Shown: piece by piece, positions 26,107 through 36,861 of the stretch
How positions within the stretch are numbered: position 1 is the stretch's first letter
Layout: every line of letters begins with the position of its first letter
Source: Membranipora membranacea
Taxonomy: Eukaryota; Bryozoa; Gymnolaemata; Cheilostomatida; Membraniporidae
Length of the DNA stretch: 64,000 nucleotides
Reading direction: 5' to 3'
Assembly: GCA_914767715.1 (NCBI GenBank)
Contig: OU612070.1
Location: 6,339,501-6,403,500 of the forward strand
Made by a program: the position numbers and the translations under genes
Notes under the pieces: generated by a model
The model's database searches: none
Seen by the model: the letters and a program-made list of their open reading frames with translations, nothing else
What the model was told of the DNA's origin: nothing

Positions 26107-29100
26107 ATGGAGATATTTATACAACTTTACACAATTTATGCACTTACTGTGTACGCTGTAGTTGTTTGTGCAGAGGGAGCTTCAAATTCTACAGTAAGTT
26201 TATTAACTGACTGTTGGTAATGCAAAAGCTTTATGGCATTTTTCTACTTGTGTTTGGCCATATTTTGATTGAGGACAGACAATATCTGATAACTTGACCA
26301 AGGTTGGTACAGGAGAATCATTCTTCCAATCTATCTCAATCTCCAGCTCTGCGTCAGTGGGGATGGTATGAGGGTTTTTTTATTTCCTTTTAACAATATG
26401 TTTGATGAGAACCTAGCCACTTATTTACTGTTACACCATAAAATGAATATGAATGAGTATGTATTGTGCCTGTACTGTGGACAGTCAAATATTTTATTGC
26501 CTACCATGCAGGAAAAAATAATTTAGTTTCTTAGGTCAACGCCATGGGTCTCGATATCTTAAAAAATAGAAATGACGCGATCATAAATGCCACAACACTT
26601 CAGGGGTGTGGATGACATATACTCAGGTTGTCCATTGAGTTTATGATGGATGGCCAATTGGCGATGTCATTGTAAGTGCAAATAAAAATGGCTGTCCTTT
26701 CCATTGTGGTATGTGTATATATAAAAATAAGGGGTTCTCCAATGCTCCCTCTTGCTTTTCACATTGTATATAGTTTGCGAAGGTGAAATTCTGGCTTCAC
26801 CGGGATTAGAACTCGGGCCTCCGTGCTAACCCCTCGTCCACGCCGGCCCGCTGAAGCTTAGAGATTTAGATTGGATATGAATAGGTGAAGTAAGATGTAG
26901 ACTAATTTTCTCATTTTTTCCCCCCACAACTGATTTCAAGCTTTCTTTGCACATAACAGGCAAAAGAAGTGTAAAAATATGACTGGCACACCCTCAACTG
27001 CTTTTACTACATGTATGTGGTTGAAGACAGGAATGTGATTCAGCCATTTCTTCTATTTTTTTCAATAACAATTTTTGAAAAAGTGATATGAGGCACTGGA
27101 TATGGGTTTCTTTTATTTTATATACATGCATTTATCATAAATGCAAAAATGTTTAAGTTTTGTGGATTATCATGTACAACAGCTATAATATTCATAGGAT
27201 TAAAATAATATCAGGACACGACTTGCAAGGAGCCATCATACCAAGCAAGTTATCCGGCTATATCTCAAGAGTTCAAGGAGCTAATCGCCCTTAAATTGTC
27301 AGTGAAATAGATATCTGCATCAACAAGATGGATGCTAAAGCTATCAGGAAATTTGAGGTTGCAAAGCAAGTGTGAGAAAAATAGAGTGAGACATAATTCA
27401 GTTATTAGACAGTTGCCGACAACTGTTGCAAAATTATAGAATAAGCTATGGATAGTAAAATGGCTTACCACAAGGCTTTTTCAGCATGTAATTTTTAACA
27501 CATACTTCTAAATTAGAACACTGAGAAAACTATGATTATATGAATTTATATATAAATTTCCATTTACAAGAAATGGTATTCTGGGGGGGGGTCCATCTTG
27601 TAGTTGATGCTATTGTGGAGGGATCGTCCTGATTGAGCTGTTTTCTTGGCCAGGTTCTACATGCTATAGAGACTACCATGCTTATTATCAAGTTGAGATA
27701 ACAATCTATTGTAGGAGATAATATATGAGATAGATAGAGAAGCATGTGTATCTAACTCATACATCACCCTAAGCGGTGTGTTCTCGCTTAGTGTATGTAG
27801 TCAACTTTGCCAGGCAGACCTCGGCTGTGAGGCTACCACATATATCAGTGAGGCACAGGAGTGCCAGCTCTCAGACTCTGCCGATACTCTAGCCTGCTCT
27901 CTGGAGGAGAACAGTGGAACACTGACAGAGAAAAAAAGTGAGTGAAATGATATGAACATCCTTATTATGCATGGTAAGTAATAGCCTGTCTTGACAACCT
28001 TTGATTGTTGGAAGAACAGTTTGAGGGCAAGAGTTGACAACTCTTGTCCTTACCCCCCCCCCCACTCACAAACAAAGCTTGTCATATACGCTAAGCTATA
28101 TAAGCTAATCTCATTGTATGTTTAATTTTAAGCATGCCCTGAAGGAACCTACTGCAATCAGGAGGCAGGAATATACTACGAATTTATTCAAAGTTCAACA
28201 AGCTGGGAAAATGCGAAGACTGAATGTGAAACAAATGGTGGACGGCTTGCACTACTAGACACAGAAGAGAAATTCAACTGGATGAAGGACTTAAGAGATA
28301 CTGACACTACCGGTATGTCATTTTAGAATTAAAATTTTGAATCACTGTTTCTCTTCACTTGCATTCAAACCCAATTAAGTTTGTTGTGTCAGTCACTATG
28401 TTTCCATATGTCAACACCAGTTTTAAGCCTGATCGATACATGGGATCAGCATTTAAGTCAACTTTCGCATGTGTACCGATAGAAATTTCTTGATGCGAAA
28501 CCAGGTACCGTTTGGAATCACACAGATCCTGTAAGGAGGTGTGGATAAATGGTTAGCGTGCATGCACACAATGACTTCAATGGACATTGATGCGGGAGGC
28601 CCAAAATCACGGGAGGTTCAAATGCAGGAGGTTCAAATCGCGGTAGATGTTTTTCATGTTTTTTTCATCATGGAAATCATTAGCATTCATCATTCGAAAT
28701 GGGAGTTGACAACTCATTCGAGGCATGGAACCATATTAAATGAAAGGGGACACCATTTCGTTCACTTGCATTTAAATCCAATAAATTCTGAAGTTACAAC
28801 CTAGTGTACATCAGGCCTTGCTGAAGTTTGCTCGCAATTGGGAATGAAAAATATATTTTACATGTAAGTCTACCATACAAAACATTTGGACTCTTGTATT
28901 TTCCTAAAAATTTGATGAAACCAGACATATAGCTCTTGCCATCAAAATGGTCATTACAGCAGAAAAGAAAATGAAGATGCTTCACCTACATTCTGTTGGA
29001 GAAAGATTTGGTTTCACTTTTACAGTTCCATATAGGACATACAGAATACTGACAGAAAATCGTCATGTGAACTCACAACAGCAGTCTCTGTTTTCACAAG

Positions 29101-29804
29101 CAATTACATAAATGTTGAAACTCAACGCCTCATTAAATAACATCTTTCTGTCCAAGGACGTCAGTTTTGGGTTTATTTTGGAGCGATTAGATGGAGAAAC
29201 AACTTTCAATCTTAACTTCATGGATGCTTTAAAAGGATCCATCTATTCTTTCTCCCTATAAAAATTGATTTGTTACTTTTAACAAAGAGACAGGCTTGGT
29301 AGTGTCAAATTATTTACGTTGCTCAACTTTAAATTTTATTCACTCTTATAGTCAGCATGGTTGAATGAATCACACCTGACACGACAGAGTTTTTTCTCAG
29401 GATTTGTCTATTACTCTAAAAAAACACAAGCCAGCTGGGCTCCAGCTTGTCTATGCTGGCTGTCTGGGTTGGGTGGTGGTGGTCCAGCCCCCTATTTAAC
29501 TCTGATATCCTACATAGGGCTAGGCGACAGCTCAGCACATGATGTCTCTTTATTTCCAGTCGGTGACCACGAATACTGGATAGGACTACGGGATGTTAGT
29601 GCTAATCATAACTGGGAGTGGCTTGATGGACAATCACTGACCGACGGGGACTCAAACTTCGGTTGGTACAAAAACGATAATGAACCGAGCCCTGCGACCG
29701 ACCCGGGCCAGTGTGTTCATTCATACAAAAAATCCCACAGCACGGAATGGAATGACCAAGGTTGTACACATTCAAAAAGGTACATATGTGAATATGAAAT
29801 ATAA
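26107..29804 (+). CDS. Secreted PAN-C-type lectin protein, copy 1
   Basis: Four exons give 244 residues: 26107-26193, 27715-27937, 28133-28312, 29560-29804. Exon 1 is a signal peptide (MEIFIQLYTIYALTVYAVVV). Exon 2 encodes a PAN/apple-like module with cysteine spacing SVCSQLCQADLGCEAT and YISEAQECQLSDS. Exons 3-4 encode a C-type lectin domain with CPEGTYCNQEAGIYYEF, WENAKTECETNGGRLALL, EYWIGLRD, WEWLDGQSL and YICEYEI. At the usual EPN/QPD site it reads EPS, and WND is present (EWNDQGC), so some calcium-site residues remain. The sugar specificity cannot be stated. The gene is a tandem paralogue of 31976-36861. A secreted recognition or matrix role is inferred. Confidence 0.9.
28794..29242 (-). 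pseudogene. Antisense reading frame in intron 3, copy 1 (broken)
   Basis: The minus-strand frame starts with ATG at 29242 and reads MDPFKASMKLRLKVV, then FNEALSFNIYVIACENRD, and stops at 29063. It aligns with the start of the intact antisense frame at 35794-36249 in the paralogous intron. The rest of the homologous stretch is out of frame, with a recognisable KYKSPNVLYGRLTCKI block. No known family is recognised. It may be a decayed gene, a mobile-element piece, or a chance frame preserved because the DNA was duplicated. Confidence 0.3.
29401..29559 (+). other. Possible alternative 5' extension of lectin exon 4, copy 1
   Basis: An alternative acceptor (TTTTTTCTCAG, ending at 29400) lies 159 bases upstream of the canonical one. 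The stretch has no stop and keeps the phase-1 frame into exon 4, so using it would insert 53 residues beginning after the split codon with FVYYSKKTQASW. The paralogue has the same arrangement at 36440-36619. The insertion would fall inside the lectin domain, so a non-functional or regulatory isoform is possible. No transcript evidence is available here. Confidence 0.3.
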
Positions 29805-31975
29805 CACCCAATGAGCGCAGTCATGTGGCCTTTGTTTATTTTTGTGAGAGTCATTGTTTAATATTTTTTCTTACACATGGACCTAACGAGTTTTCTTGAG
29901 ATTACATCCACATGTAAAATTTCGATTTTCACCTACACTTACATTATGCATTGACCTAGGTTTTCAATGTCAATGCAAACGTTTGCCATTCTGTTATAAC
30001 TAAGGTAAATGTACCTATTAGGTACCATTTACTTCCAAAAGTATTTAATATGGACACCATGTCAATCTATGATGATTGTTTTAGTTACAATGTTACAGCG
30101 TCCTGTTATATCGGCTTACCTTCAACCTTGCGTGCCACTACAGCCATTAGTTTATTCAAAAGTCATTCTTCCAAACATTATTTTTCACAAATAACATGAC
30201 ACTTTTTTTTCTGTTAATCTACTATTAATGTATTTTTTGATTTGAGGGCAAATATAGTAAACAAATCTCTTAGAATGAAAATTATGAAAAAAATAGGGAA
30301 AATGTGATTAACAGTATGCCATCTTCATGGAAATCGGTGCTATGGCTTCAGAATTCAAAATAAAAGTTATTGTTGTGCTAAAGATATCCCTAGAGTAACT
30401 TATATTTTCAGTACTGTTGCTCATTTTAAAATGATTTCTGTTTAAGTCCTGCTACAAGATCGTGTTTGGATCCGACGCTGATTGAGGGCGGCTGAATTTT
30501 TACTGATAACCACTTCATGTTCACCAGTCAACTAGTCAACAAAGTAGTACCCTGATAGATGTTTATATATAAATATATTATATTTGTTTTACACAATATT
30601 GAGTCAGAAGATATTAGTCGCATGTATGTCCTAGCTTAATCTACTGCTGTGAGGGAAATATGTGCTGAATGATCTCTGCTAAGCCCAAATGATAACTGAA
30701 TGAGGCTTCAATCTCAAAACTGTGGGCAAAACACTTCGTAGGCAAAGGATGTCGAAATCAAGAAATTAACTTAACTTTATGTATTTATGTAGAATTATTT
30801 ATTTACATTGACCCTTGCGATACAGCATCACTTATGGCAACTGTGCAGTGAGGTTCTGATTATTTATTATAGAGCCTACAATTTAGCCGACCCAGACCTG
30901 CAAAATCTGCATAGTACAAGTTTTATGATATGAATTAACTCAACTTTTTTGCAAAACCTTTCATCTGCAGCAGTAGTCCAAGAATGTATAATAGATGGTG
31001 GTATGGTGGATGTTTTGGTAAGTATGTTGATTATTGTTATTTTTTCTAATTTTAGCCACACTGATTTCGAGATTACACTATTAGTATGTGTATCTCTGAT
31101 CGATAGAGCTTCTGTCGCAAATATTGAGCACCTACATTTGGCTGAAAGAGAGGACAACTTTAATTTTATCAAACAGACATGATCGAAACAGATTTACCTA
31201 GCTCTGCATTGTTAGTTCTCTCTTCTGAGCTTAGGCTAGCAATACACAGTTTCGATGTCACTTTTTTTGTCAAAAACATGTGCTAAATGCTCTTCTAAAA
31301 CTGTTAAAAGGTGATATCAGATTTTCTAAATATAAATTAGAATATTTTAACAAAGAATGAGAAAATGATAAGTGTATATCCAAAAGTTTGGGTAATCATC
31401 CACACGTCTCCTAAATACTGAATTTCAGCTGCACTCAAGCTAAGTGAATTAATTCACTCTCTATCGATCAGAGATATACATGCAATAGTATATCACGTGA
31501 TCAGTGTGAATTTTAGCAGCACTCCTTGTGATACTGAGGAGATCTGTTCATGTGATGACGCACATAGTCATACTTATTATGATGCCAGAATAGATGTCCT
31601 AACTAGGTATTACCTGTAAATGAACCGACAGTCTCTAATTTAGACAGGATATGTTATTAAGTGTTTGAGAACAATAATGAGGGTTTGTTCGTTTCTTCTG
31701 AAGGATATTGGCTTGACTAATATGATATGCTGTCCACTTGTCACCATTGTGGTCAATGTTTACTTTCAGATATGGATCAATTATTATTATTGGTTATCTA
31801 AAATGTGGGCTGTGCTTCAATTTCACTTTTAGTGTCAGAAAACACACATTAACTGTTTAGTGTTCGATCATACCAACACATATATTTCGTTATTATTTTA
31901 TAATATGGTTATTGGCACATACTACTAAGTTACACCTAGCCTTGCCATCTTCAACACGGCTAAGCTACACCAGTT
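29805..31975. other. Intergenic spacer between the two PAN-lectin genes
   Basis: This holds the 3' flank of copy 1, the last part of duplication unit A (to about 30706), AT-rich spacer, and from 31548 the 5' flank of unit B. No coding exon is supported. Confidence 0.5.
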
Positions 31976-34900
31976 ATGGAGATATTCATACAACTTAACA
32001 CAGTTTATGCAATTACTGTATATGCTTTAGTTGTTTTTGCAGAGGGAGCTTCTAATTCTACAGTAAGTTTATTCACTGATTCATTGTTTGTATTGCAAAA
32101 GCTTTATGGCATTTTTCTTCTTGTGTTTGGACATATTTTGATTGGGGACGAACAATATCTGATAACTTGACCAAGGTTGGTACAGGGGAATCATTCTTCC
32201 AATCTATCTCGATTTCCAGCTCTGCGTCAGTAGGGATGGTATGAGGGTTTTTATTTCCTATAAATAATATGTGCCTTAACCATAGCCACAAATTTACTGT
32301 TACGCCTGTTGCTTTGAACAGTCAAATATTTTATTGCCTAAATTACCATGCAGGACAAAATTAATTTAATTTCTTATAGGTCAAGTGTCAAGGGGTCTCA
32401 ATATTTTACCACGTTCTATCTGTACTACTTGAAATTGTTGTCATGCACAACGGCCATATGTTCATAGAATTGAAATAGCGTTATGTCATGACAAGACTTG
32501 CAAGGAGTCATCAAACCAAGCAAGTTTTTCCGGCTATATCTCAGGAATTCAATCATCAAATATCCCTTAAATCATTGGTGAATCTGCATCAACAAGATGG
32601 ATGGTAAAGCTATTAGATTGCTTAGGCAGAATATTTGAGGTTGCAAGGCAAGTGTAAGAAAAATAGAGTAAGACATAATTCAGTAATTAAAGACAGTTGT
32701 CGACAGCTGTTGCAAAATCATTGAATAAGTTACGGGAGCCGCACCCTTGAGCTTACCACGAGGCTTTTTTCAGCAAGTCAATTTTGAAAACACATTTTTA
32801 ATTTGTATATATGAGAAAATGGTATGCTGGGGGGAAGGGTCAATCATATAGTTGATGCGATTATGGAGGTATTGTCCTGATGGAGCTGTTTTCTAGGCCA
32901 GGTTTTACACATTACAGAGTGCAGAAAAATGTCAATAAAAAATGTCAACCTGAACCATGTGACATAAGATAAAACAAGTAGTTGACAGGGATAAATAATA
33001 TATAATAATTCAACACTTTACATTGTTTGAAGCTAATAAAATTTTTATAGTGGTTTAGAATGGCTTGCCTCGAATAACAAGTTACTTCTCTTTTTTCTCT
33101 TTACTATTACCCTATTAGTTATTCTTGAATCTAGTTAAGGCCTTCACAGATATTTAAAATAAGATGTTAGCCAAACGAGATTTTTACCTTCACATCTATG
33201 CAATACAAGTAGATATATCCTTACTCTGTGTAGATATATTGTCACACCTATCCTACAGTTCAATTGCAAGAGAGGTCCTTGTGGCCTAATTTTTTTCCCA
33301 AATATGATTGAAACACCTTGACTGGCCTTGCCACATCAAAACGCATGGGGACAGCCCTCGAGGTAGTCCATCAGAAACATCAGAAACATTTTACATAAAA
33401 ATATTCATAGATCAGTTTTGTACACTGAAAGAATAGGGTTATTCTTAACTTGACAATACCATGGTAGTGGCTGCAAGATTCACAGTAGGTTTTATTTACC
33501 AAGGTTGAACCCTGTTTATGACAAAACAGAGGGTGGGCTGCCACTAAAGAGGGATGCAAGTTGCCCGAAGTCCTCGTACTGAGAGTGTGATACATCCTAG
33601 AAAACTAGAATGCATCCTAGAGGTGAGGCCATGGTGGCCCTCCTAATCGTAAGTGTGCAGCAAGCTGCCAGAAACTGAAACAGGCACTAATCAGGCATTG
33701 GCAGTGACACTTTGATCTTAGCCAATAGGCCGAGAAGCGAGGTTGAACCCAGTAAAATAACTATGCATAAAATGAAAATTGAGGATATAGGATAAATGTA
33801 TATATGTAAAATCATGTCCTTCATGATGATTCAGCTGCTTTTCATGTATGGTAAAATTAATTCCTCAACCAAAAGCAGTGCTTTTGTTTCACAATCTTAT
33901 GAAAATTATAAACCCCATTATAAACCCCATGTGCCTAACTTGATAACAAGCATGGTAGACAGTAGCAAGTTAGGCACATTTTCCAGGACTGTATATTTAT
34001 AAATAAGCTAAGATATGATTTTATTGAAACTCTCACAGAAACCATGGGGTTTATAATGGGGTTTATTATTTTCATAAGATTGTAAAACAAAAGCACTGCT
34101 TTTGGTTGGGGAATTCATTTTACCATACATGAATATCAGCTGAATCATCATGTAGGACATGATTTTACATAAATCATTTATACTATACAAACTCAATTTC
34201 AAAACAAGGCAAAGATTTTTATGCATAGTTGTTTTACTTGGTTCAACCATGGTAAATAAAACCTCCTGTAAATCTTGCAATCTTGCAATCGTCTCAATAT
34301 TTTCGTCAAAGTTAAAAGCAGCCCTTTTCTTTCAGTGTACAAAACTGATTTATCAATGAACAATTGGTAGCATATTTTTTGAGCTTTTTATGTAAAATGT
34401 TTCTCATATTGCTACTGTCCACCATGCTTATTATCAAGTGATGATAACAATCTATTGTAGGAGATAATATATGAGATAGATAGAGAAGCGTGTATATCTA
34501 ACTCATACATCACCCTAAGTGGTGTGTTCTCGCTTAGTGTATGTAGTCAACTCTGCCAGGCAGATCTCGGCTGTGAGGCTACCACATATATAAGTGAGGC
34601 TCAGGAGTGCCAGCTCTCAGACTCTGCCGATACCCTAGCCTGCTCACTGCAGGAGAACAGTGGAACACTGACTGAGAAAAGAAGTAAGTGAAATGAATTG
34701 AAGATATTAGAATTAGAAACTTGGTTAGAATTAAAAATTCTCACAGACTAATTATTATAAATAGTTTTATAATTATGTACGTGTGAAAGCATAAATGTGT
34801 ATATGTATTGATGAGTACTATGTTGAAACTTGCTCTTGTTTCTTGCCACATTGTTGTTTTTATTGAGTTTTATGTGAACTTCTGTGTAATATAGATGGAG

Positions 34901-36861
34901 AGTTTTGTTGTACCTAAACACCAGTCACTATCTTTGGCAACACAATTGTTCATTAAATAAGACAAAAATATTCACTGTTAAGCCAAACCACCTTCCGTCT
35001 CTCTATACCCGATCAATCATTCAGGAAAAAGAATTCACCATAATTTCATTTGCATCTCTGTGTACTGTGTAGTCAAAGTTCATCAAATCATGTTCCACAA
35101 TTCCTTTTGCTGAACATCCTTATTATGCATGGTAAGTAATAGCCTGTCTTGACAACCTTTGATTGTTGGAGGAACAGTTTGAGGGCAAGAGTTGACAACC
35201 CTTGTCCCTTACCCCCCCCCCCCTCCCCCCCCCCCCACTCACAAACAAAGCTTGTCATATAAGCTAGGCTATATAAGCTAATCTCATTGTATGTTTAATT
35301 TTAAGCATGCCCTGGAGGAACCTACTGTAATCAGGAGGCAGGTGTATACTATGAATTTATTCAAACTCACGCACAATGGGAACATGCGAAGACTGCATGT
35401 GAAACTAATGGTGGACAGCTTGCAATACTAGACACTGAAGAGAAATTCAACTGGATGAAGGACTTAAGAGATACTGAAAATACCAGTAGGTCATTTTAGA
35501 AATGTTGAATCACCATTTCTATTCACTTGTATTTGAATCCAATCAATTCTAGCTCATATTGTGTCAATGAAAGGACAGGAAGTATGCTAGCAGCCAGCAA
35601 CAACTGCATGAATAAAAAGGGTTGGGCATTACGATTTTCATATTTCATGAAAATAAACAAGCTGATTCAGTTTGTAAAACCACACAAGAAAAAAAACCTT
35701 AGAATCAGAACAGGTATTTTTCCAGCTAATGATGAGCTGCTGAATTAATCTAGCAACAGTTCAATCGGCAATTAGGACTGAAGTTACAACTTATCAAACA
35801 TCAGGCCTTGCTGACATTTGCTTGCGATAAGAAATGATGTCACAAACATACATTTTACACGTAAGTCTACCATACGCAACCTTCTGACTCCTGTATTTCC
35901 CAAAAATTTTATGTAACCGGACGAGGTCCAGCATAGCTCTTGTCATCAAAGTGATTATTTCAGCATAAAAGAAAACAAAGGTGTTGACCGACATTCTGAG
36001 GCAGATAACTTTGGCTTCACTTTTCAGTTCCATAAATGAAAAATACAGAATACTGATCGAAAATTCTGATGTGACCTCACACCAGGAATCTCTGTTCTCA
36101 CGTGCAAATACATAAAGGGTAAAACTCAACGCCTCATTGATTAGTATCTGGTGGTCCAAGAGGGTCTGCTTTGGGCTTCTTTTGAAGCGATTATTAGATG
36201 ATGGGATTATTTTCAATCGTAACTTCATTGGTGCTTTAAAGAGGTCCATCTGTGTTAAAAAATTTGATCATTGAAGTCTGTTCTATCTCCCTGTTAAATT
36301 TGATAGGTTTTTCATGACAAATAGACAGGCTTAGTAGTGTCAAATTGTTTATGTCGCTATATAAAATTCATTTCACTTCACTCCAGTGGTCAGCATGGTG
36401 GTATGAAACAAGCCTTACGTAAGGGAGTCTTTTTCTTAGGATTTGTCTATTATTTGAAAAAACTTGGAAAAAACCAAGCCAGCTGGGTTTCAGCTGGTCT
36501 GTGCTGTCTGTCTGGGTTGGGTGGTGGTGGTGGTCCCTCCCTCCGCCCACCCCCATTCAACCCAGACATCCTACACAGGCTAGGCCACAGCTCAGCACAC
36601 CATGTGTCTTTATTTCCAGTCAGTGATGAAGAATACTGGATAGGACTACGAGATGATAGTGGTCAGCATAACTGGGTGTGGCTTGATGGAAATTCACTGA
36701 TCGGCGGAACCTCAAACACATTTGGTTGGTGGAGTGGTGAGCCAGGCGTTGCGACCAACCCGGGCCTGTGTGTTCATTCATACAAAACACAGCACAGTAC
36801 CAAATGGAATGATAGAGGTTGTACAGATTCAATGAGGTACATATGTGAATATGAAATATAA
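31976..36861 (+). CDS. Secreted PAN-C-type lectin protein, copy 2
   Basis: Four exons give 243 residues: 31976-32062, 34461-34683, 35306-35485, 36620-36861. The signal peptide (MEIFIQLNTVYAITVYALVV) and the PAN module (VCSQLCQADLGCEATTYIS) are almost identical to copy 1. The C-type lectin domain keeps EYWIGLRDDSG, WVWLDGNSL, KWNDRGC and YICEYEI. The ligand-loop region differs most: FGWWSGEPGVATNPGLC here, against a loop with EPSPATDPGQC in copy 1. Lengths and phases match copy 1 except for one codon. Intron 1 carries a large insertion absent from copy 1. The conserved frame and splice sites suggest a functional gene; separate binding preference is inferred. Confidence 0.9.
33382..34404. mobile_element. 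Foldback element with about 350-base arms
   Basis: The left arm begins AGAAACATTTTACATAAAAA and is mirrored at the right end. Paired blocks include ATCAGTTTTGTACACTGAAA, GGTTTTATTTACC, CATGATGATTCAGCTG, AAAAGCAGTGCTTTTGTTT and ATTATAAACCCCAT. The left arm is longer only because a 227-base SINE sits in it. It lies in intron 1 of the second lectin gene and is absent from the first, so it arrived after the duplication or was lost from copy 1. The central spacer also holds a small inverted pair (TGTGCCTAACTTG / CAAGTTAGGCACA). Confidence 0.8.
33513..33739 (-). mobile_element. Full-length U2 snRNA-headed SINE
   Basis: Read on the minus strand, the 5' end is CGCTTCTCGGCCTATTGGCT followed by AAGATCAAAGTGT. 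This matches the conserved first 30 or so bases of U2 snRNA with about one substitution. The remainder is an unrelated body shared with copies at 58827-59037 and 25191-25246. The element is bounded by an 11-base target-site duplication, AGGTTGAACCC, at 33502-33512 and 33740-33750. The 3' end is not poly-A. The structure fits LINE-mediated retrotransposition. Confidence 0.85.
35794..36249 (-). CDS. Hypothetical antisense ORF in intron 3 of lectin copy 2
   Basis: A 151-codon ATG-initiated frame runs on the minus strand inside the lectin intron. It begins MDLFKAPMKLRLKIIPSS and includes NEALSFTLYVFARENRD, two hydrophobic stretches (ILYFSFM and NTFVFFYAEIITLM) and YGRLTCKMYV. The homologous stretch in copy 1 (28794-29242) shares the start and about 60% of the first 60 residues but is broken. 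No family is recognised. Low substitution bias and breakage in the paralogue argue against strong constraint, so this may be a chance frame or a mobile-element remnant. Confidence 0.2.
   Translation of the reverse strand: MDLFKAPMKLRLKIIPSSNNRFKRSPKQTLLDHQILINEALSFTLYVFARENRDSWCEVTSEFSISILYFSFMELKSEAKVICLRMSVNTFVFFYAEIITLMTRAMLDLVRLHKIFGKYRSQKVAYGRLTCKMYVCDIISYRKQMSARPDV
36440..36619 (+). other. Possible alternative 5' extension of lectin exon 4, copy 2
   Basis: An alternative acceptor (TTTTTCTTAG, ending at 36439) precedes a stop-free 180-base stretch in frame with exon 4. It would add 60 residues. It is the counterpart of 29401-29559. The two stretches differ by a net 21 bases, so the frame is preserved in both. 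Confidence 0.3.

Larger units (their letters stand above)
25717..30706 (+). repeat. Segmental duplication, unit A
   Basis: The unit runs from a shared TCATGTGATGACG block to a shared AAATGATAACTGAATGAGG block. It contains the first PAN-C-type-lectin gene and about 0.9 kb of 3' flank. Exons and much intron sequence align with unit B (31548-38380). Exon lengths are identical except for one codon in the last exon. Both introns and flanks have gained separate insertions. Confidence 0.85.

Noticed and set aside
33712-33740. U2 snRNA gene
   Set aside because: Only the first 30 or so bases match; the branch-site and Sm regions of U2 are absent and the rest is SINE body.
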